DNA of 31,968 bases. Source: Bacilli bacterium (GTDB taxonomy: Bacteria; Bacillota_I; Bacilli_A; ML615J-28; CAG-698). Position 1 is the stretch's first letter. Each line of letters opens with the position of its first letter. The notes beneath the pieces are model-generated. The model did not search any database, was not told where the DNA came from, and worked only from the letters and a program-made list of their open reading frames with translations. The translations under genes and the position numbers were made by a program. Below are positions 24,477-31,968 of the stretch, in pieces. Location of the stretch: the NCBI GenBank assembly GCA_023228385.1, contig JALOBF010000005.1, positions 1 through 31,968 on the forward strand. Direction: 5' to 3'.

Positions 24477-25517
24477 ATGAGAATAGAGAGCAAGAAAAAA
24501 AGATTTTTTATTTTTATTGTGATAATTATTATATTAATTGTTGCTTGGACTTTATTTGCGGTTATTCCACCGCAAAAAGTAATAAAAGATAATCCGTTTT
24601 TAATATCGAAAGGCGAGCGCCCTTTAATTGCGGCTCATCGGGGCGGAAAAAATCTTAATCCAGAAAACACAATGCTTGCTTTTGATTATGCCATCGAAAA
24701 TTATGGTATTGATATTCTTGAATTGGATTTGTGTATGACCAAAGATGAGCATTTAGTCGCTATTCATGATTTTTCGATTAATTCTTGCAGTGATGTTGAA
24801 GAGATTTTAGGATCAAACCAAGATTATTATGTTATTGATTTTACTTTGGAAGAACTTTCTCAATTTAATTTTGGTTCAAAATTTATTGACCGTGAAGGTC
24901 ATCGCCCTTATGCTGATTTAGCGGCGGCTGATGATGAAAATCGAGCCGATATAATTCGTGAGGCCAAACTTAATATTACTACGATTGATGAAATATTTTC
25001 TGCTTTTTATCTTACGGATTTGATGTTTATTGTCGAAATTAAAAATAATGGTATCCAAGGCGAAAAGGCGGCTGATATTCTATATTCGCTTATGACTGAT
25101 AATCAGCGCTATCCAAACGGAAATTTGTTGCAACGGGTTGTTATTGGTACTTTTCATGATGAAATCCAGTTGTATATTCGAGAAAAATACCCATTAATCT
25201 TTTGCGGTGCAAGCGTAGGGGAAGCTGCTAGATTTATACTAACTCAAATGTTTGGTGTTAATTTATTTTCAAAATCAAATTTCGTTTGTTTACAAATACC
25301 CACATCTTATCGATTAAAGGGAATTAATTTTGACCTTACAAAAAAAACATATATCAATCGGGCGCATCAGCGTAATATATCAGTTCAATACTGGACGATT
25401 AACGATAAAGAAATAATGAAGGAATTGATTAAGGCAGGAGCTGACGTTATTATGACTGATGACCCTGATGTATTATATCAAGTTATGATTGATTTGGGAT
25501 ACAATTTTAACAAATAA
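24477..25517 (+). CDS. Membrane-anchored glycerophosphodiester phosphodiesterase
   Basis: A 346-residue protein with one N-terminal TM anchor (9-30) and a GDPD TIM-barrel domain probably facing outside. These enzymes split glycerophosphodiesters to glycerol-3-phosphate and an alcohol, and some act on teichoic acid. Active-site residues seen: H54-R55 in AAHRGG, E63 in NPENT, E82 and D84 in ILELDL, H97 in IHDFS. The C-terminal QYWTINDKE and GADVIMTDDPD stretches are usual for the family. The SD is weak (GGTG). With ltaS in the same window, a role in phosphoglycerol turnover is a reasonable inference. The GH4 gene follows after 23 bases. Confidence 0.92.
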   Translation: MRIESKKKRFFIFIVIIIILIVAWTLFAVIPPQKVIKDNPFLISKGERPLIAAHRGGKNLNPENTMLAFDYAIENYGIDILELDLCMTKDEHLVAIHDFSINSCSDVEEILGSNQDYYVIDFTLEELSQFNFGSKFIDREGHRPYADLAAADDENRADIIREAKLNITTIDEIFSAFYLTDLMFIVEIKNNGIQGEKAADILYSLMTDNQRYPNGNLLQRVVIGTFHDEIQLYIREKYPLIFCGASVGEAARFILTQMFGVNLFSKSNFVCLQIPTSYRLKGINFDLTKKTYINRAHQRNISVQYWTINDKEIMKELIKAGADVIMTDDPDVLYQVMIDLGYNFNK

Positions 25518-25540
25518 ATTATATAAAAAGGAAGTACAAT

Positions 25541-26824
25541 ATGAAAAAAATCAAACTTGCAATAATTGGTTCCGGCAGTACTTATACCCCGGAATTAATT
25601 GAAGGTATTATTTCGAAAAAAGACGTATTACCAATTAGTCAATTAGATTTAATGGATATTGATGATCGAAAATTAAATATCGTCGGCGGATTAGTTCAAA
25701 GAATGATTAAAGCGGCGGGAATTCCTTGTAAGGTTCAGTTAACGAAATCATTGGATGAGGCTCTGCGGGATGCCGATTTTGTTTTATGCCAAATAAGAGT
25801 CGGAAAACTTCCGGCTCGGGTTCTGGATGAAAAAATCCCCTTAAAATACAATTTAATTGGTCAGGAAACTAATGGAATTGGTGGCTTTTTTAAAGGAATG
25901 CGGACGATTCCGGTTATGATGGATATCGCTCACCATATGGAAAAGCTTTGTCCGGAGGCTTGGTTAATCAACTTTACAAATCCATCGGGAATGATTGCGG
26001 AAGCATTGCTTAATAATAGTTCTGTTAAGACCATAGGCGTATGTAATGTTCCCATTAATATGATTGATAGTATTAAAAATAAACTTAATTTGCATGATGC
26101 TGAATTTGATTATGTTGGCTTGAATCATTTAAGTTGGGTTACATCGATAAGGGCCAACGGGAAAGATTATTTAAATGAAGCTATTAATCAAGGGATTAAT
26201 AGCCAAGCGATGCAAAACATACCGGCTAAAGGATTTTCACTGGAATTAATCAAAGCGCTTGGGGCGATTCCGTCTTCTTATTTGGAATATTATTATTTTA
26301 AAGATGCAAAATTGCAAAAAGCCAAAGAAGCGGAAAAATGCCGCGGTGAGGTATGCATTGATATTGAAGAACAATTGCTGCAAATTTATTCCAATAATGA
26401 ACTCCATGTAAAACCGGAATTGCTAAGTAGGCGCGGTGGAGCCCGCTATTCAGAAGTTGCTTTAAATTTGGTTGACTCAATTTATAATGATAAAAGAGAT
26501 ATACAAGTAGTAAATATTTTAAATAATAATGCTCTTGATTTTATGGCGCCGAATGATGCAGTGGAAATTTCGGCGATTATTGGTAAGTCTGGAGCTGAAC
26601 CGATAAAAATCAATGTAGATAACGATCATATTAAAGAAATGATGAGAATGATAAAGAGTTATGAAAAACACGCTGTCACCGCGGCGTTATCCGGCGATGA
26701 GGACGAAGCGATAAGGGCTTTATTAATTAACCCTTTGGTTGGTGATTATAATAAAGCATATTCTTGTTTTCAGGAATTAAAAGAAGCACATAAAAGATAT
26801 TTACCACAATTTTATAAAAGGTGA
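25541..26824 (+). CDS. GH4 6-phospho-beta-glucosidase (LicH/CelF type)
   Basis: A 427-residue NAD+- and metal-dependent glycoside hydrolase of family 4, which cleaves by oxidation at C3 and elimination. The NAD-binding IIGSGSTYTPEL (8-19) opens the protein. QIRVGKLPAR, LIGQETNGIGGF (105-116) and NFTNPSG (144-150) follow. Likely metal ligands are C168 in GVCNVP and H196 in GLNHLSW; a tyrosine in the 244-252 IPSSYLEYY segment is the likely base. The pattern is of the 6-phospho-beta-glucosidase branch (LicH, CelF/ChbF) rather than alpha-glucosidases. AAGGAAG is the SD. Close linkage to a BadF-type kinase suggests a phosphorylated amino-sugar or beta-glucoside disaccharide as substrate. No PTS is seen here. 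Confidence 0.9.
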   Translation: MKKIKLAIIGSGSTYTPELIEGIISKKDVLPISQLDLMDIDDRKLNIVGGLVQRMIKAAGIPCKVQLTKSLDEALRDADFVLCQIRVGKLPARVLDEKIPLKYNLIGQETNGIGGFFKGMRTIPVMMDIAHHMEKLCPEAWLINFTNPSGMIAEALLNNSSVKTIGVCNVPINMIDSIKNKLNLHDAEFDYVGLNHLSWVTSIRANGKDYLNEAINQGINSQAMQNIPAKGFSLELIKALGAIPSSYLEYYYFKDAKLQKAKEAEKCRGEVCIDIEEQLLQIYSNNELHVKPELLSRRGGARYSEVALNLVDSIYNDKRDIQVVNILNNNALDFMAPNDAVEISAIIGKSGAEPIKINVDNDHIKEMMRMIKSYEKHAVTAALSGDEDEAIRALLINPLVGDYNKAYSCFQELKEAHKRYLPQFYKR

Positions 26825-26828
26825 TAAT

Positions 26829-27842
26829 ATGGAGAAATTAATTTTGGGAGTTGATGGGGGCAATACTAAAACCGACTATTTTTTATTTACAAGTAAAGGT
26901 GCATTTATTGATTTTTATCACGGCCCGACTTGCAGTCACGAACAGTTTAAAGATAGTTATCAAGGCGCTTATTGGGCGATGAAAAAAGGCGTTGAACATC
27001 TCTTTAAAAAGCATAAATTGCAACCAAATGATATTTTGGCTTCGGTATTCGGTTTAGCCGGTGTCGATACGCCAAAGCAGAAAACAAATATTGAAAAAGT
27101 AGTTGCCGATATTGGTTTTAAAAATTTCAAAGTCGTAAATGATTCATTTCTTGGGATTAAAGCAATTACTGAAAAAGGGTATGGCGTTTGCTCGATTAAC
27201 GGAACCGGTACTTCTTGCGGTGCAATAGATAAACACGGTAATTACTTACAAGTTGGCGGTATCGGTTGGATTGTCGGTGATGATGCCGGCGGCGGTTATA
27301 TTGCCAGATTGGCGGTCCGTGCCGTTTATAATACCGCTTATCGCTTTGGAAAACCGACATCGTTGTATAATATTGTTATGGGGATGTTAGGAGTTTCCGA
27401 TAAATATTTTCTGATGGAAGCGATTAGTGATTTCATTGTAATGCGCCGGTTCGATTATATGGGTTTAACTCTTGCCGTTTTTTCTGAAGCAAATAAAGGC
27501 GACGAAGTCGCAATTGAAATTTTAGAATCGGTCGGAATAAGTTGTTCCAAGTCAGCAGCTGGTGCGATTGTTAATCTTGATTTTGATTCACCTGTGGATG
27601 TTGTTCTGGCCGGCAGTGTCTGGGTAAAAGGAGCTTCGCCGGTAATGATAAAAGCTTTTTCCGATGCTTTAACAAAATATAGCGGCAAGGAATGTCGGAT
27701 TTTAATGTTGAATGTACCCCCGGCAACCGGTGCTGTAATATGGGCCTTAGAACTTGCTGCCGGTGCTTTTCCCGACTTAGAAAAAAGACAGGAAATTATT
27801 GAAACAGTAAGTAAACATTTAACGGCTGCAGGTGTAGAATGA
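26829..27842 (+). CDS. BadF/BadG-family N-acetylglucosamine-type kinase
   Basis: A 337-residue ASKHA-fold kinase. The phosphate-1 motif is GVDGGNTKTDY (7-17); FGLAGVD, VVNDS, INGTGTSCGA and a VLAGSVWVKG adenosine-type segment follow in the usual order. The family includes GlcNAc and glucosamine kinases, and GlcNAc kinase is the best guess. It starts 4 bases after the GH4 gene with GGTGA as SD, so it may phosphorylate the free sugar left by GH4 cleavage. Its stop overlaps maf by ATGA. The four Cys HCOA-reductase-type activators in the superfamily have different surroundings and are unlikely. Confidence 0.85.
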   Translation: MEKLILGVDGGNTKTDYFLFTSKGAFIDFYHGPTCSHEQFKDSYQGAYWAMKKGVEHLFKKHKLQPNDILASVFGLAGVDTPKQKTNIEKVVADIGFKNFKVVNDSFLGIKAITEKGYGVCSINGTGTSCGAIDKHGNYLQVGGIGWIVGDDAGGGYIARLAVRAVYNTAYRFGKPTSLYNIVMGMLGVSDKYFLMEAISDFIVMRRFDYMGLTLAVFSEANKGDEVAIEILESVGISCSKSAAGAIVNLDFDSPVDVVLAGSVWVKGASPVMIKAFSDALTKYSGKECRILMLNVPPATGAVIWALELAAGAFPDLEKRQEIIETVSKHLTAAGVE

Positions 27843-28405
27843 AAATAGTTTTGGGTTCTAAATCGCCTCGTCGGCAGGAGTTGATGGCAACTTTAGGCTT
27901 TGATTTTATTGTTGATGCTGTTGATGTTGATGAGAATATTATTCATTACACAAGCGCTTCAGATTATGTGAAACAGGCTGCCTTTAAAAAAGGCAAGGCA
28001 ATATTAACCAAATTTCCTGACAGTGTAATTGTTTGCGCCGATACTATTGTTGTTTTTGAAGATAATATTTTGGGGAAACCTCATAATATTGAAGAAGCGC
28101 GAAAAATGATCACAGCATTAAGTAATAATTTTCATTATGTTTTTACCGGAGTGGTAATTTTTTTAAATAATAAACAACGTTTTTTTATTGAGAAAACAAA
28201 AGTTTTTGTTGATGGTATGACTCCAGACGAAATTGAAGCCTATATTCAAACTGAGGAACCTTATGATAAAGCAGGCGGTTATGCCATTCAAGGAAATTTT
28301 GGCAAGTATATCAAACGAATTGAAGGCGACTATTATAATGTTATGGGTTTACCGCTTAATCATCTTTATCGTGAAATAATAAAAATAAAAAAAAGCGAAC
28401 GGTAA
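27839..28405 (+). CDS. maf: Maf/YhdE nucleotide pyrophosphatase
   Basis: A 188-residue Maf-family house-cleaning pyrophosphatase, splitting non-canonical or modified nucleoside triphosphates (dTTP/UTP or methylated forms in various homologues). SPRR (9-12) after LGSK, ADT (67-69), GKP (79-81) and the YDKAGGYAIQG segment near residue 140 are the family hallmarks. It overlaps the kinase by 4 bases. The link with the sugar genes is probably only of operon convenience. Its stop lies in the loop of a two-way terminator. Confidence 0.95.
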   Translation: MKIVLGSKSPRRQELMATLGFDFIVDAVDVDENIIHYTSASDYVKQAAFKKGKAILTKFPDSVIVCADTIVVFEDNILGKPHNIEEARKMITALSNNFHYVFTGVVIFLNNKQRFFIEKTKVFVDGMTPDEIEAYIQTEEPYDKAGGYAIQGNFGKYIKRIEGDYYNVMGLPLNHLYREIIKIKKSER

Positions 28406-28416
28406 CGTTCGTTTTT
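28390..28416. terminator. Bidirectional terminator between maf and the M42 peptidase
   Basis: CGAACG (28396-28401) pairs with CGTTCG (28406-28411), with an A run on the left and a T run on the right, so it can stop transcription from both convergent operons. Confidence 0.85.
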
Positions 28417-29422
28417 AACTTAAATAGCCGATTATCAGACGAATTGTGTTGTTAACAGCATCAAGATGCGTTCTTTCCATACCGTGGGAAGCACTTACAC
28501 CGGGCCCAATCAAGGCCCCCTTAATATTATTGCCACTCCTTAAGGCTGCTGACACATCAGAGCCATAATAGGGATAAATATCGAGCGCATAACTAAGTTT
28601 TAATTTTTTTGCAATTTTTACTAGATGATTGGTAATGTCAAAATCATAAGGACTAAAACTGTCTTTGGCACAAATAGAAACATCATATTCGGTACAACTT
28701 AAATCGGCGCCAACGCACCCCATGTCAACGGCAATTAACTCATTAACTTCAGGAATTGAAGAAGCGCCATGACCTACTTCTTCATAAGCAGTAATAATAA
28801 TTTTCACATTATTTTTTAATTGAATTTTATGGGAGATTATTTCATCAATAACTGAAAATAAAATGGCAACACTGATTTTATCATCCAAAAAGCGCGACTT
28901 AATGAATCCGTTTTTTGTTATAATGGTTTTTGGTTCAACCGATACAAAATCACCCGGTGCGATTCCTAAGTTTTGGACTTCGGTTTTATTTTTGACTTTT
29001 TCATCTAACCGAATATGCATATTTTTTTCGTTTCGTTCAAGCGACTTAGCATTTTGATAAACGTGAGCCGAAGGGCTGTCAGCAAGAAATGTTCCGGTGA
29101 AAACTTGGCCATCGCGGGTAATGATATAACAGTATTCACCATCATAGGTGGGTAGTAAAGGCCCGCCGATTACGGTGAATTTTAATGTTCCGTCATGGTT
29201 GATGCTTTTTATCATAGCTCCTAAAGTGTCGGCATGAGCGCATAGACCGACCGTATAATCATTTTTCCCTTCTAAATTAATTATCAAATTGCCTTTAGGT
29301 GAGATATCATAAATTAAGTTTCTGTCTTTACATTCTTCGGCCAGATAATTGATAATTTTTTTTGTATAACCGCTGGGACTGGGAATTGATAGTATTTTTT
29401 CTGCAAATTTTAGTGTTTTCAT
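28415..29422 (-). CDS. M42-family aminopeptidase
   Basis: A 335-residue cytosolic di-metal aminopeptidase of family M42 (glutamyl/lysyl aminopeptidase or TET-like). Metal and catalytic residues seen: H63 in CAHADTLG, bridging D180 in SRFLDDK, E214-E215 in AYEEVGHGA, D233 in AVDMG and H313 in SASHGMER. These make it catalytically intact. It probably forms a dodecamer trimming peptides from proteasome-like proteases. The ATG at 29422 overlaps the hsp33 stop by 4 bases, with AAAGGA (complement 29434-29439) inside hsp33 as SD. Peptide specificity cannot be told. Confidence 0.92.
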   Translation of the reverse strand: MKTLKFAEKILSIPSPSGYTKKIINYLAEECKDRNLIYDISPKGNLIINLEGKNDYTVGLCAHADTLGAMIKSINHDGTLKFTVIGGPLLPTYDGEYCYIITRDGQVFTGTFLADSPSAHVYQNAKSLERNEKNMHIRLDEKVKNKTEVQNLGIAPGDFVSVEPKTIITKNGFIKSRFLDDKISVAILFSVIDEIISHKIQLKNNVKIIITAYEEVGHGASSIPEVNELIAVDMGCVGADLSCTEYDVSICAKDSFSPYDFDITNHLVKIAKKLKLSYALDIYPYYGSDVSAALRSGNNIKGALIGPGVSASHGMERTHLDAVNNTIRLIIGYLS

Positions 29423-30291
29423 TTTTGTTTTAATCCTTTCTTAATGATTTCCAGGTCTTGTATGTTGAAATTATATATCGCGTGGCAATAATGGCAAACG
29501 ACTTCCGCTTTGCCGTCTTCTTCGATAATATTATTTATTTCTGTTATCCCTAATGTCGCAATGCCACGGGCAAAAGAATTCTTACTGCAATGGCATTTAA
29601 ATGAAATTGGCATAGTCGAGAGAATACGGTGATTATTCGGAAAGAGTTCTGTCATTATATCTTCTAAATTATGGTGTTTTAATAATAATTCAGAGAGAGA
29701 AGATAGTTGTTTTTCTTTTCTTTCAATTAATAAGATATCGTCCTCGGTTGCTTTTGGCATCAATTGGATGATAATGCCGCCTGATACTTCAGAGGTATTA
29801 TTTTCTTTTATTTTTATACCGAGACTCGTTAATGTTGGAGTTTGTTCGCTGTGAAGAAAATAATAAGTAAAATCTTTTGCTAAACTACCGGTTTGTAGCG
29901 GTACAGTTGAAGTATATAGATCTTTTAGTTTTAAGTCTTTGATGACATCAATATATCCGTTATAGCCCAGGGTTGATATATCATCCAATTTTCCCTTTCG
30001 ACTGAAGTGAACATGAGGATTACTGACATATCCCCGCACTTCCCCTTTTGCATTACTATCGACTATTATTTGTCCGATGGGCCCATTTCCGTCAATTTTT
30101 ATGGTTAGGGCTTCATCTCCCTTTAACATTGCTCCCATTATTAGAGCAATTGTCATGGTTTTTCCTAAAACCGATGCGGCACTTGGCCATAAATCATGAA
30201 TCCTAATGGCATCATTACATACATCGGTAGTCTTTGCTAGGTAAACACGAATTCTTCCGTCGTTAACCAAAGATTTTATTAAATAATCCAT
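29419..30291 (-). CDS. hslO: Redox-regulated chaperone Hsp33
   Basis: A 290-residue holdase that is switched on when its zinc centre is oxidised. The C-terminal zinc cysteines are C233 and C235 (KCHCS) and C266 and C269 (CHYC), the full CxC...CxxC set. The N-terminal domain carries TMTIALIMGAMLKGDE and the GGPIGQ-like NGPIGQIIVDSNAKGEVRGY region (partly residues 69-88). An extended -10 and GAGG SD precede it on the minus strand. It is first gene of a two-gene operon with the M42 peptidase: a stress holdase with a peptidase. Confidence 0.95.
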   Translation of the reverse strand: MDYLIKSLVNDGRIRVYLAKTTDVCNDAIRIHDLWPSAASVLGKTMTIALIMGAMLKGDEALTIKIDGNGPIGQIIVDSNAKGEVRGYVSNPHVHFSRKGKLDDISTLGYNGYIDVIKDLKLKDLYTSTVPLQTGSLAKDFTYYFLHSEQTPTLTSLGIKIKENNTSEVSGGIIIQLMPKATEDDILLIERKEKQLSSLSELLLKHHNLEDIMTELFPNNHRILSTMPISFKCHCSKNSFARGIATLGITEINNIIEEDGKAEVVCHYCHAIYNFNIQDLEIIKKGLKQK

Positions 30292-30311
30292 AATTATTAA
30301 CCTCGAATAAT

Positions 30312-30340
30312 ATTATAACACATTTTTAGAATATCAATAA
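30312..30340 (-). promoter_or_regulatory. hsp33 promoter (minus strand)
   Basis: TATAAT (complement 30312-30317) preceded by TGT (30318-30320), with TTATTG at 17 bases (30335-30340). An alternative TTGATA is only 14 bases away. The GAGG SD is the complement of 30301-30304. Confidence 0.6.
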
Positions 30341-30388
30341 TAATTATTTTGCATTACCTTATTTTGCGTAATTTATTAAATAAAAATA

Positions 30389-30417
30389 TTAACTTTTTGC
30401 CTGTTTTATGATATAAT
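30389..30417 (+). promoter_or_regulatory. Promoter of the YcxB-like operon
   Basis: TTAACT (30389-30394), a 17-base spacer and TATAAT (30412-30417) with TGA before it. It is divergent from the hsp33 promoter. Confidence 0.65.
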
Positions 30418-30440
30418 AAACATAATTTAAAGGAGACGAC

Positions 30441-30998
30441 ATGGATAAAATATTGATAAAAAGTGAATATGATGAAAAGTTACATCGTCGATTTTATTTG
30501 TTTCATATGTTTAGAAAATCCTTTTCGGTTTATTTTTTATTGCTTGCAATAGTGTTGGCGCTTTATTTAGCTGTAAAAGCCACTATGAATTATTCTGAAG
30601 AAACATCAATGACCAATCTTTATATAGCTTGGGGTTTTGCTGCTTTAATTATTGGTACGGTTCCGACTTTTACTTTTGGCCGAGTTAATGCTATCATTAG
30701 ACAAAATAAAAAAGAGCGCGGCGATCGGTTGGAGTTTATTGAAATTACCAAAGCGAAAATAGTAAGATTTATTGAAGGCATTGAAGGAAAAGCGGTATTG
30801 GGATGGGAACATTTCGAAAGTGTCTACGAAACGGAAAAATGTTTTTACCTTTATATAGATAAAGAGCGGGGTTTAGTTATTGATAAAAATGATATTGTTG
30901 AAGGATCGGTTGAAGCCCTAAGAAAACTGGTGCAAAATAACCTAAAGCCAAACCAAAGAGGAAAAATAAAATTTAAACAATTGTTTAAGGCAAAATAA
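30441..30998 (+). CDS. YcxB-like two-TM membrane protein
   Basis: A 185-residue protein. A charged N-terminus (1-26) is followed by two TM segments (about 27-47 and 58-78), then a cytoplasmic domain with the pattern GWEHFESVYETEKCFYLYID (121-140), a turn, and GLVIDKNDIVEGSVEALRKLV-type residues (144 onward). That arrangement, a tryptophan-led strand pair ending in 'i.k..f..g....l..ll', is typical of YcxB-like C-terminal domains. Family function is unknown. AAAGGAG sets the ATG. Its stop shares an A with the next gene's start (TAATG), so the two are translated together. Confidence 0.8.
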   Translation: MDKILIKSEYDEKLHRRFYLFHMFRKSFSVYFLLLAIVLALYLAVKATMNYSEETSMTNLYIAWGFAALIIGTVPTFTFGRVNAIIRQNKKERGDRLEFIEITKAKIVRFIEGIEGKAVLGWEHFESVYETEKCFYLYIDKERGLVIDKNDIVEGSVEALRKLVQNNLKPNQRGKIKFKQLFKAK

Positions 30999-31528
30999 TG
31001 ATAAACTATAATGATTATAAGGCTTATTTATTGCAAAATCATGATTTTATCATGATGATGAAAGAAAAACAAATACAACTTTACGACCGAATTTTTGATA
31101 TAATGCTTGTTTTGGATTATATAAGCGATTTAGCCGCTAAAGGAAATAAAATTGATGAGGAAATGCATGTTATTTTTGAAGTTGGCTTTTCTTATATGCA
31201 TGAACAATTAGAAGAAATGAAATTATATTATGAAATATATTTTCAAAAGGATGTCATCTCTTTTAAAGAATATGATATGCTTATTAATTATAGTCTTTAT
31301 TTAGGTGATTTGGAAGATTCATTAAAAGATAAAAACTTATATTGCGAAGAAACCAAGACCGCAATAAAAAAAATTGCCGATAAAATAGATGAAATTATTC
31401 GGGAACGGAAACCGATAAATACCGAAATATTTGATGATTTTAATGTATTGCTCGAAGGATATATTCCGGTGGGCACCCTTACAACTTTAGAGATTTTTGC
31501 GTTAATTAGTGAGGAATTAAACATATAA
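30998..31528 (+). CDS. Unknown soluble helical protein
   Basis: A 176-residue acidic protein that I do not recognise. It lacks a signal peptide or membrane segment and is predicted by eye to be almost wholly alpha-helical, with Asp/Glu-rich amphipathic stretches (for example around 36-58 and 92-135) and many Tyr and Met. No catalytic or metal motif is seen. It is tied by the TAATG overlap to the YcxB-like membrane protein, so it may act with that protein at the membrane's inner face. It is followed by a terminator shared with lysS. Confidence 0.75.
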   Translation: MINYNDYKAYLLQNHDFIMMMKEKQIQLYDRIFDIMLVLDYISDLAAKGNKIDEEMHVIFEVGFSYMHEQLEEMKLYYEIYFQKDVISFKEYDMLINYSLYLGDLEDSLKDKNLYCEETKTAIKKIADKIDEIIRERKPINTEIFDDFNVLLEGYIPVGTLTTLEIFALISEELNI

Positions 31529-31557
31529 AAAAAGCCGGGATTTCGGCTTTTTACTTT
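31529..31557. terminator. Bidirectional terminator between the helical protein and lysS
   Basis: A nine-base-pair stem (31529-31537 with 31544-31552) is flanked by A and T runs. Its right arm overlaps the lysS stop codon (31551-31553). Confidence 0.85.
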
Positions 31558-31968
31558 TTAATGCGCATATGGGGAAAAAGGATTATATCCCTAATCGAAT
31601 CAACGTTAGCCAGCAACATCACAGTTCGATCAATCCCGATACCCAATCCGCCGGTTGGCGGCATTCCGTACTCTAAGGCTTCGATATAGTCGATATCCAT
31701 TTCGGTTGCTTCTTCATTGCCTAAATCTTTTTCCTTTAATTGATTTTCAAAACGTTCTTTTTGGTCAATCGGATCGTTTAATTCCGAAAAGGCATTAGCA
31801 TATTCTTTTTTATTAATAAAGAGTTCAAATCTTTCGGTAAAACGCGAATCTTTTGCTTTTTTGGCCAAAGGACTGATTTCAATTGGATGTCCGTAAATGA
31901 AAGTCGGTTGGACAATTCTTTCTTCCACATATTTTTCAAAAAACAGATTAACGATATGGCCATAAGTG
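31551..31968 (-). CDS. lysS: Lysyl-tRNA synthetase class II, C-terminal part
   Basis: The last roughly 139 residues of LysRS; the start lies beyond the right edge. In frame from the edge it reads YGHIVNLFFEKYVEE, then QPTFIYGHPIEISPLAK, RFELFI, ANAFSELNDPIDQ and the class II motif 3 region EYGMPPTGGLGIGIDR, ending DIILFPHMRIKK. These identify lysS beyond doubt. GTG within KYVEE (near 31928) is an internal codon, not a start. The gene is convergent with the YcxB-like operon. Confidence 0.97.
   Translation of the reverse strand, partial: TYGHIVNLFFEKYVEERIVQPTFIYGHPIEISPLAKKAKDSRFTERFELFINKKEYANAFSELNDPIDQKERFENQLKEKDLGNEEATEMDIDYIEALEYGMPPTGGLGIGIDRTVMLLANVDSIRDIILFPHMRIKK

Noticed and set aside
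31778..31963. Second frame inside the lysS fragment
   Set aside because: It is out of frame with the strongly conserved LysRS sequence.
1..31968. TGA read as tryptophan (Mycoplasma code)
   Set aside because: Tryptophans at conserved sites are TGG, and TGA ends the pseudo-ABC, GH4 and kinase genes at sensible positions.
1..31968. CRISPR arrays, tRNA/rRNA genes, riboswitches, insertion sequences or att sites
   Set aside because: No regularly spaced repeats, cloverleaf-like sequences, terminal inverted repeats with transposase or long structured leaders were seen by reading; leaders are short (mostly under 60 bases).

Overview
This window is AT-rich chromosomal DNA from a low-GC, Gram-positive-type (Bacillota-like) bacterium. 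The genes are densely packed in short operons, with strong SD sequences (GGAGG/AGGAG), sigma-A promoters that are often of the extended -10 type (TGnTATAAT), and intrinsic terminators. TGA is a stop codon (permease-like gene boundary at 11746-11749, GH4 end, kinase end), so the code is standard and not that of Mycoplasma/Spiroplasma. Pyruvate:ferredoxin oxidoreductase points to anaerobic or fermentative metabolism. The mix (SUF system of the Bacillota type with SufU, tilS-hpt-ftsH order, RqcP, DUF2512, LtaS) fits a lineage near Bacilli/Erysipelotrichia or standard-code Tenericutes such as Izemoplasmatales or Acholeplasmatales. No rRNA is present to settle this. Nearly all of the window looks like vertically inherited housekeeping DNA. 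I see no CRISPR array, phage, IS element or tRNA.

Layout. 1-416: intergenic, with a truncated minus-strand fragment resembling the N-terminus of a B12-binding radical-SAM protein, still carrying promoter and RBS, divergent from nifJ. 417-3974: nifJ (PFOR). 4075-4737: orphan two-TM protein. 4844-10804: an overlapping operon apbE-sufC-sufD-sufS-sufU-sufB that builds Fe-S clusters, preceded by a lipoprotein FMN transferase. 10922-14457: an operon of a degenerate ABC-ATPase-like protein, a six-TM ABC-2-like membrane protein and a lipoteichoic-acid-synthase-family enzyme. 14537-17966: alpha/beta hydrolase, membrane-anchored MurF-like ligase and Ddl-family ATP-grasp ligase. 18053-22193: tilS-hpt-ftsH-rqcP. 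22273-23938: speD-speE (spermidine synthesis). 24014-24367: DUF2512 membrane protein. 24477-28405: membrane GDPD, GH4 6-phospho-glycosidase, BadF-type sugar kinase and maf. 28415-30291 (minus): hsp33 and an M42 aminopeptidase. 30441-31528: YcxB-like membrane protein and an unknown helical protein. 31551-31968 (minus): 3' end of lysS, running off the window.

How the genes fit together. PFOR and other Fe-S enzymes need the SUF products. LtaS, the Mur-ligase/Ddl block and the GDPD all concern envelope polymers or lipid head-groups. The GH4 enzyme and kinase would feed phosphorylated (amino)sugars into central metabolism. tilS-hpt-ftsH-rqcP and hsp33 are translation, salvage and protein quality-control functions. 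The least conventional items are the catalytically dead-looking ABC protein upstream of ltaS, the Mur ligase whose N-terminal domain is replaced by membrane helices, the apbE-suf translational overlap, and the truncated radical-SAM gene at the left edge.
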